NCBI GenBank assembly: GCA_002719575.1
Contig: PBHS01000056.1
Coordinates: 10,225 to 15,606, forward strand
DNA: 5,382 nt
From: Gammaproteobacteria bacterium
Lineage (GTDB): Bacteria > Pseudomonadota > Gammaproteobacteria > Pseudomonadales > Pseudohongiellaceae
Reading direction: 5' to 3'
Shown: piece after piece, positions 1 to 5,382 of the stretch
Position numbering within the stretch: position 1 is the stretch's first letter
Layout: every line of letters starts with the position of its first letter
Notes under the pieces: generated by a model
Databases searched by the model: none
What the model was told of the DNA's origin: nothing
Seen by the model: the letters and a program-made list of their open reading frames with translations, nothing else
Made by a program: the position numbers and the translations under genes

Positions 1-753
1 CGTCGTAATCGATGTAATCAATGTTCTGCTTAGCGTCTGATTCAGGGACGCATTGACCATTTCAATTGGTGAGCCTTTCCGCAAACGCCGGAAATTTTCG
101 CGAATTCGGTCCGACACAACGATGGTGTCGTTCAGCGAATAACCAATTATTGCCAGCATAGCAGCGAGTGTGTTCAGGTTAAATTCCATTCGAAATACGG
201 AAAAAATTCCAAGGGTGATGATCAAATCGTGTGCCAGAGCGATAACCGCACCAACGGAAAATTTGAATTGAAAGCGCACAGCGATGTAGACCATGATGAT
301 TCCTAGCGCAACCAACATGCCAAGCCCGCCCTGCTCTGCCAGCTCCTCACCAACTTTCGCGCTGACGTAGTCAGACCCCAGAAGGCGTACTTGGCTGCGA
401 GTTGCGCCTTGCAGCACAGCAGCGAGAGCCTCACCAATCTGGGCCGCCTGTTCCGCCTGATCTTGTTCTGCAACTGAGCTGTCTACTGGCAGAAGCACTC
501 TAATATCTCGATCTGACCCGAACGTCACTACAACAGCGTCCCCGTAGCCGCTCTGTTGCAGCGTCAGATTGACTTGATCAAGGTCAACGGTCTCTGAATA
601 ATTCAGACGAACTGAGGTCCCACTCGTAAAGTCTAGCCCAAAATTCAGCGAGTTGACGAACAGTGAAATGACTGATGCAACAGCGAGCATCGCGGAGATC
701 CCAGCGGCGACTCTGCGTACTCCCATAAAATCGATTTCGGTTTTCGACAGCAT
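1..753 (-). CDS. secF: SecF, protein-export membrane protein (3' end outside window)
   Basis: SecF pairs with SecD in the inner membrane and couples the proton motive force to SecYEG-dependent protein export. The frame is open from an ATG at 753 to the window edge, giving 251 residues; the family is usually a little over 300, so the last membrane segments lie outside. Visible are a first membrane segment (about 15-33), the conserved NFGLDFTSGT motif (37-46), a periplasmic domain (about 47-140), then membrane segments at about 144-158, 167-187 and 193-213. The signature IGYSLNDTIVVSDRIREN spans 203-220. D209 and R243 have the same 34-residue spacing as E. coli D213 and R247, which are implicated in proton transport. 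The start is 12 nt after the secD stop, so translation is probably coupled. Met10 (MGVRR) is a possible alternative start, but the ATG at 753 has an AGGG in place and keeps the usual KTEIDFM lead-in. The assignment is secure. Confidence 0.97.
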   Translation of the reverse strand, partial: MLSKTEIDFMGVRRVAAGISAMLAVASVISLFVNSLNFGLDFTSGTSVRLNYSETVDLDQVNLTLQQSGYGDAVVVTFGSDRDIRVLLPVDSSVAEQDQAEQAAQIGEALAAVLQGATRSQVRLLGSDYVSAKVGEELAEQGGLGMLVALGIIMVYIAVRFQFKFSVGAVIALAHDLIITLGIFSVFRMEFNLNTLAAMLAIIGYSLNDTIVVSDRIRENFRRLRKGSPIEMVNASLNQTLSRTLITSITT

Positions 754-759
754 CTAATG

Positions 760-763
760 CCCT
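760..763 (-). promoter_or_regulatory. Shine-Dalgarno of secF
   Basis: An AGGG lies on the minus strand 6 nt before the secF ATG, in the 12-nt gap after the secD stop. It is short but well enough placed to support the start at 753 over the internal Met10. Confidence 0.5.
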
Positions 764-765
764 GC

Positions 766-2640
766 TCAGGTAGAAGACGGCAGCGATCTTGCATATCTGC
801 CTATCGACAGCACTTCTACTGATCGCCCTCCGTAAATAAGATTGATAATTGCGCGGGTTCCAACAATTGCAGTGAACATCGAAGTCACAATTCCAATCAT
901 GAGCGTCACCGCGAAACCCTTGACTGGTCCGCTGCCTATCGTAAACAAGACAACCGCGACTAAAAAAGTCGTCAGATTAGCATCAAAAATTGTGGTGAAG
1001 GCGCGGTCATAGCCTGCATCAATTGCCTGTTGTGGCGGAATTCCGTTGGCCAATTCCTCTCTAATCCGGGTGAAGATCAACACGTTGGCATCAACTGCCA
1101 TACCCACTGTCAGCACAATCCCGACAATCCCGGGCAAGGTCAGCGTCGCACCAATCAGAGACATTACCGAAAAAATCAGCAGAATATTCATTATAAGCGC
1201 CGCATTCGCTGCCAGCCCGAATAATCGGTAGTACAGCAACATAAAGAGCACCACAAGTGTAGACGCAACCTGTACACCTCGAAAGCCTGATTCAAGGTTT
1301 TCACGCCCCATGGATGGACCAATAACCGACTGCTCTACGATGGTCATGGGCGCCGCTAACGATCCGGAAGAAATGAGTAACGAAAGGTCGTTTGCTTCCC
1401 TGGCTGTTAAGCCGGTAATCACGAACGTACGAGGCAATGCGGTCCTAATAGTGGCATGACTGATCAGTCGCTTCTCTTCAAAAAACTCAACTTCTTCAAC
1501 CTGGTTGCCTTGCTCATCAAGCGAAGCAATGGTTCGAGATTTGGTTTCAACCAGCAGGATGTCCATATTGCGACCCACATTCTCACGGGTTACGCGATTA
1601 ATCTGGTTGCCTCCCTGAGCGTCGAGGTTTATTTGCACCTGAGGCAAGCCGTTTTGATCGAGTGTTGAACGCACCGAGGAAATGCGGTCGCCCTGCAAAA
1701 TAACGTCATTGTCGACATTGACAGGAAGACCGTCTGGCGTCTGATACGCTTCGAACGACGTTCGCGAGGCGCCTAATTCTGCTTCGAGATGAAACTCCAA
1801 TGTGGCAATACGCTGCAGAATACGAATTGCCTGTGCCGGATCCTGAACACCTGGCAGTTCAACCACGATACGGTTAGCTCCCTGCTGCTGCACCGTAGGT
1901 TCGGATACTCCGAGCGCGTCTACCCGATTCAGCAAGGTGATCCGATTGGCCTGAAGAGTGTCCCTTTGGATTTGCAAAATGACATCTGGCGTCAATCGCA
2001 TGTCCAGTATGTATAAGTCACTGGCCTCTCGATTCTGAAACTGAATCTCAGGAAAATTATCGATTAGTTCTGAACGAGCGGCAGAGCGCGCCTGCGAACT
2101 CGCGAACCTCACCTCAAGATGAGAATTGTCGACTATATTTATTCCCCGAGTTCGGATACGCTGGCCTCGGAGAATTGAACGAACGTTACTTAAGTTGTCT
2201 TGCATTCGCCGCTCAAGGGCAGCCTCCATATCCACTTCCATCAGAAAGTGGACGCCGCCTTGCAAATCCAACCCGAGATTCATTTTGTCTGCACCGATGG
2301 CCTGCATCCAACCGGGGGTAGTTGGAGCGAGGTTCAACGCTACGATGTAGTCATCGGTCAGTGTTTCTTCTATTGCAGTCTTCGCACGGAATTGGTCATC
2401 GACACCCTCAAAACGGAACTGTATGCTGTTTTCATCAAACGCCACACCAAAGAATTCGATTTGCGCGGCTTCAAGTGCGGTCTCAATTAGTGCGATATCC
2501 GCCTCACTGATCCCGAGATTCTCGTTATTAATGAGAATGGCCTCGTCGTCGGGATAGAGGTTAGGCACAGAATAAAGCAGACCCAAGACTACAATAAAAA
2601 GTATCAGAAGGTTTTTCCAGAGCGGATAGCGATTCAACAT
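766..2640 (-). CDS. secD: SecD, protein-export membrane protein
   Basis: SecD is the larger subunit of the SecDF complex. Its periplasmic domain binds emerging substrate, and its membrane domain uses the proton gradient to pull export forward after SecA has acted. The start chosen is ATG 2640, giving 624 residues (E. coli 615), because the N-terminus MLNRYPLWKN matches E. coli exactly apart from the last residue. The frame stays open upstream to a TTG at 2682, which would add 14 unconserved residues. Features numbered from ATG 2640: membrane segment about 10-28; conserved NLGLDLQGG at 121-129; NRVDALGVSEPTVQQQG at 238-254 followed by VVELPGVQ; five further membrane segments at about 455-471, 479-500, 504-523, 557-569 and 575-599. 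The GMAVDANVLIF motif holds D517, equivalent to proton-relay D519 of E. coli. The following segment reads TRIREEL, with Thr where E. coli has Glu (INERIKEEL). All elements are intact and the identification is secure. Confidence 0.98.
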   Translation of the reverse strand: MLNRYPLWKNLLILFIVVLGLLYSVPNLYPDDEAILINNENLGISEADIALIETALEAAQIEFFGVAFDENSIQFRFEGVDDQFRAKTAIEETLTDDYIVALNLAPTTPGWMQAIGADKMNLGLDLQGGVHFLMEVDMEAALERRMQDNLSNVRSILRGQRIRTRGINIVDNSHLEVRFASSQARSAARSELIDNFPEIQFQNREASDLYILDMRLTPDVILQIQRDTLQANRITLLNRVDALGVSEPTVQQQGANRIVVELPGVQDPAQAIRILQRIATLEFHLEAELGASRTSFEAYQTPDGLPVNVDNDVILQGDRISSVRSTLDQNGLPQVQINLDAQGGNQINRVTRENVGRNMDILLVETKSRTIASLDEQGNQVEEVEFFEEKRLISHATIRTALPRTFVITGLTAREANDLSLLISSGSLAAPMTIVEQSVIGPSMGRENLESGFRGVQVASTLVVLFMLLYYRLFGLAANAALIMNILLIFSVMSLIGATLTLPGIVGIVLTVGMAVDANVLIFTRIREELANGIPPQQAIDAGYDRAFTTIFDANLTTFLVAVVLFTIGSGPVKGFAVTLMIGIVTSMFTAIVGTRAIINLIYGGRSVEVLSIGRYARSLPSST

Positions 2641-2733
2641 AACGGATTCCGGTTTCGATTCGGCGTCTCGCTGCCGTAGCAAGACCTTTCGAAGGATACA
2701 GACTTCGAGCTGCTCCCAGCCCAGCCTGTTGCC
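2641..2733. other. yajC-secD intergenic spacer
   Basis: This 93-nt stretch separates the yajC stop from the preferred secD ATG. It has no T-rich hairpin terminator and no convincing promoter. A GGA 7 nt before ATG 2640 could serve as a weak ribosome binding site. An AAAGG only 2 nt before TTG 2682 is too close to support that upstream start. The spacer probably lies within a polycistronic message. Confidence 0.5.
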
Positions 2734-3060
2734 CTAGATCTGACTGATCGTGCCTTTGGGTAGCGCAGCCGCTATCGCTGATTTTTGAAGCTTCAACTCG
2801 ACCTCTTTGGCGACCTCAATAGCGACATATTCCTCGTTGACCCGTGTAACTTTGCCCATCAGCCCACCTGAAGTCATGACTTCGTCGCCCTTGCTTATGC
2901 CGGCTACCAGATCTTTGTGTTCCTTTGCCCGCTTGGACTGCGGACGCCACAGGATAAAGTAGAACAGCGCGAGCATGCCACCAAACAGAAATAGATTATA
3001 GGTCAGAGAGGGTGCCGCCGAAGCAGCCTCCTGTGCATAGGCAGTTGAAATGAAGTCCAT
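2734..3060 (-). CDS. yajC: YajC, Sec translocon accessory subunit
   Basis: YajC is a small inner-membrane protein that co-purifies with SecDF and SecYEG; in E. coli it is dispensable and its exact role in export is unsettled. The 108 residues match the family length (E. coli 110). There is a short N-terminal region (MDFISTAYAQ), a single membrane segment at about 20-38 (from YNLFLFGGML), then the typical RPQSKRAKEHK motif at 39-49. The cytoplasmic domain carries KGDEVMTSGGLMGKVTRV (57-74) and ends in LPKGTISQI. The ATG at 3060 is the only sensible start, since it leaves the expected short leader before the membrane segment. The nearest purine-rich stretch (AAGAG) is about 12 nt upstream, further than ideal. 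The gene lies between tgt and secD, as is usual, and the assignment is firm from both sequence and context. Confidence 0.97.
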   Translation of the reverse strand: MDFISTAYAQEAASAAPSLTYNLFLFGGMLALFYFILWRPQSKRAKEHKDLVAGISKGDEVMTSGGLMGKVTRVNEEYVAIEVAKEVELKLQKSAIAAALPKGTISQI

Positions 3061-3181
3061 GTGTCACAGTCGCTCTTATTGGTTACAGTTGGATGTATGG
3101 TTCAGCGACAAAGCTTGCCATACGATTCTTAGTCAGTCATTACCGGTCTGCGGTCTTTGAAGTTGGCGCCGTTTCTTGGGA
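3061..3181. other. tgt-yajC intergenic spacer
   Basis: This 121-nt gap is the largest non-coding stretch in the window. It contains no terminator: the best inverted repeat is a 6-bp GTATGG/CCATAC pair (3095-3100 and 3118-3123) with a 17-nt loop and no T run. The tgt frame does not continue with any family-like sequence past its stop. A weak promoter-like pair lies at 3082-3111. Confidence 0.5.
3082..3111 (-). promoter_or_regulatory. candidate weak sigma70 promoter for yajC-secD-secF
   Basis: On the minus strand TTGTCG (3106-3111) is followed after 18 nt by TGTAAC (3082-3087). Each matches the sigma70 consensus at 4 of 6 positions. Transcription from it would start near 3075, leaving about 15 nt before the yajC ATG. 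Pairs of this quality arise often by chance, so this is only a candidate; its main support is its position in the widest gap, ahead of the sec genes. Confidence 0.2.
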
Positions 3182-4321
<1,140 letters not shown>

Positions 4322-5382
4322 TTAGTGCTCACGAGTGGACCTGAATGACACCTCAGACCAGCGATCCTCCATGAGGTTTAAATTAACCCGAGTGGGAGCT
4401 AGGTAAGTTAGATATCCGCCACCGTCCGTTGCTAAATTGTCAAAAGCTTTTTTTCGGAACTTCTCAAGCTGGGTCGAGTCAGCCGACTCGACCCAGCGAG
4501 CGACATGAATCGAAATCGGTTCGTACACACAATCAACTTTATATTCTTCTTTAAGACGAAATGCCACGACCTCAAACTGAAGCACGCCGACCGCGCCGAC
4601 GATGAGGTCATTATTTCGGAGGGGCATAAATACCTGGGTTGATCCTTCTTCCGAAAGTTGGGTGAGGCCTTTTTGCAGCTGTTTGAGCTTAAGCGGATCT
4701 TTCAGGCGAATTCGTCTGAACAATTCAGGTGCAAAGTGCGGAATACCTTTGAATTTGAGCGCTTCGCCGGCGGTGAAAGTGTCGCCAATTTGAATGGTTC
4801 CATGATTATGCAGCCCGATGATGTCTCCAGATACAGCCGTCTCGGTATGTTCGCGATCTCCGGCAACAAAAGTCACGGCATCCGTAACTTTTATGTCTTT
4901 GCCGATTCGGCTGTGATGCATCTTCATGCCTTTTTTAAACTCACCGGAGCAGATGCGCATAAAGGCGATCCTGTCACGGTGCTTGGGATCCATGTTTGCC
5001 TGAATCTTGAAGATAAAGCCTGTAAAGGTCGAATCACTTGCTGCTACAGTCTTTGTCTCGGTTTCTCTGTCGAGCGGACCAGGCGCCCATTCGACAAAGT
5101 CATCGAGCATCTCTCTCACGCTAAAATTCCCCAGTGCGGTACCGAAATAGACCGGCGTCATCTCACCCCGTAAATAGGCCTGCCGGTCAAATTTATTAGA
5201 AGCACCTTGCACAAGCTCAATTTCGTCCAAAAAATCCTGATGGTAGGCTCCAAGCAATTTTTTAGCTTCTCGACTTCGCAACCCTTCGATGCAGACATCA
5301 TCTGGAATTTGGCTGCCCTGGCCTTTTTGATAGACGTGAATAATATCTGCGACCAAGTTGTAGACCCCCTTAAACTCTTTTC
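4322..5382 (-). CDS. prfC: Peptide-chain release factor 3 (RF3), 5' end outside window
   Basis: RF3 is a translational GTPase that removes RF1 and RF2 from the ribosome after peptide release. The frame runs open to the right edge; 352 C-terminal residues are visible against 529 in the E. coli protein, so the N-terminal part with most GTPase motifs is missing. The visible part opens with KEFKGVYNL, as in E. coli. It then carries VQGASNKFD, the [24 protein letters not shown] segment, [19 protein letters not shown] at the start of the beta-barrel domain, the [13 protein letters not shown] and [14 protein letters not shown] blocks, and a C-terminus in STREH identical to E. coli. A TTG at 5356 is an internal leucine codon, not a start. 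The stop TAA at 4322-4324 is only 3 nt before the first tgt ATG, suggesting coupled expression. Near the 3' end the gene contains a perfect 13-bp inverted repeat and an A7 run. No frameshift or truncation is seen in the visible part. Confidence 0.97.
   Translation of the reverse strand, partial: KEFKGVYNLVADIIHVYQKGQGSQIPDDVCIEGLRSREAKKLLGAYHQDFLDEIELVQGASNKFDRQAYLRGEMTPVYFGTALGNFSVREMLDDFVEWAPGPLDRETETKTVAASDSTFTGFIFKIQANMDPKHRDRIAFMRICSGEFKKGMKMHHSRIGKDIKVTDAVTFVAGDREHTETAVSGDIIGLHNHGTIQIGDTFTAGEALKFKGIPHFAPELFRRIRLKDPLKLKQLQKGLTQLSEEGSTQVFMPLRNNDLIVGAVGVLQFEVVAFRLKEEYKVDCVYEPISIHVARWVESADSTQLEKFRKKAFDNLATDGGGYLTYLAPTRVNLNLMEDRWSEVSFRSTREH
4448..4454 (-). other. A7 run in slippery phase in prfC
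   Basis: Seven A residues on the coding strand are read as CG-A AAA AAA, so the zero frame is exactly that of an X XXY YYZ slippery heptamer. A -1 slip meets TGA after two codons (Ser-Phe), and a +1 slip meets TAG after four. Either product would lack about the last 41 residues of RF3. The run encodes the lysine pair in FRKKAFD; E. coli also has basic residues here, so the amino acids alone may explain it. Confidence 0.4.
4468..4497. repeat. Perfect 13-bp inverted repeat (hairpin) inside prfC
   Basis: The arms GCTGGGTCGAGTC (4468-4480) and GACTCGACCCAGC (4485-4497) are exact reverse complements, separated by a 4-nt loop (AGCC on plus, GGCT in the message). Nine of the 13 pairs are G-C, so a stable RNA stem is expected. 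It covers codons for [10 protein letters not shown], about 150 nt before the tgt start. It is not a canonical terminator on either strand: the message continues CTTGAGAAG rather than with a U tract, and no T run follows on the plus strand. Confidence 0.85.

Noticed and set aside
203..220. Serine in the SecF motif IVVSDRIREN as an unusual substitution
   Set aside because: E. coli SecF has the same IVVSDRIREN sequence, so this is normal for gammaproteobacteria.
2200..2490. Plus-strand open frames of up to 96 codons opposite the SecD periplasmic domain
   Set aside because: They are antisense to a well-conserved gene and share no recognisable family; several overlap each other in different frames, typical of chance.
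2641..2682. Upstream TTG start for SecD adding 14 residues
   Set aside because: The added residues are polar and unlike the family, while ATG 2640 reproduces the E. coli N-terminus. The AAAGG before the TTG is only 2 nt away.
3095..3123. Inverted repeat GTATGG/CCATAC between tgt and yajC as a terminator
   Set aside because: The stem is only 6 bp with a 17-nt loop, and no T run follows on either strand.
4442..4497. Hairpin plus A/T run in prfC as an intrinsic terminator
   Set aside because: In the message the run is A, not U. On the opposite strand the T run precedes the hairpin instead of following it, so neither direction forms a terminator.
4658..5173. 171-codon open frame on the plus strand
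   Set aside because: It lies wholly antisense to prfC, whose residues match RF3 closely throughout. It has no recognisable domain of its own.

Overview
This is a conserved housekeeping segment of a bacterial chromosome, very probably gammaproteobacterial. SecD begins MLNRYPLWKN, as in Escherichia coli. RF3, Tgt, YajC and SecF also align residue by residue with the gammaproteobacterial proteins as I remember them, over long stretches. Base composition is balanced and looks uniform. I see no mobile element, rRNA, tRNA, CRISPR array or sign of horizontal transfer. I cannot name the genus; a free-living or marine gammaproteobacterium would fit but is a guess.

All five genes lie on the minus strand, so transcription runs from high to low coordinates: prfC (peptide-chain release factor 3, 5' end outside the window), tgt (queuine/preQ1 tRNA-ribosyltransferase), yajC, secD and secF (3' end outside the window). 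The gaps are 3 nt (prfC-tgt), 121 nt (tgt-yajC), 93 nt (yajC-secD) and 12 nt (secD-secF). None holds a convincing terminator, so a single operon is possible. A weak promoter-like sequence sits just upstream of yajC.

The genes fall into two functional groups. prfC and tgt act in translation: RF3 recycles RF1 and RF2 after termination, and Tgt modifies the wobble base of tRNAs with GUN anticodons. yajC, secD and secF encode the accessory membrane complex that works with SecYEG and uses the proton motive force for late steps of protein export. The tgt-yajC-secD-secF order is the classic one. The unusual point is that prfC sits directly upstream of tgt, where queA is usually found.

The most distinctive non-coding signal is a perfect 13-bp inverted repeat with a 4-nt loop inside the 3' part of prfC (4468-4497). 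Thirteen nt further along the message is an in-phase A7 slippery run (4448-4454). Neither is explained by the protein-coding role alone, although both could be coincidental. I do not see a novel system here; the window is otherwise ordinary.
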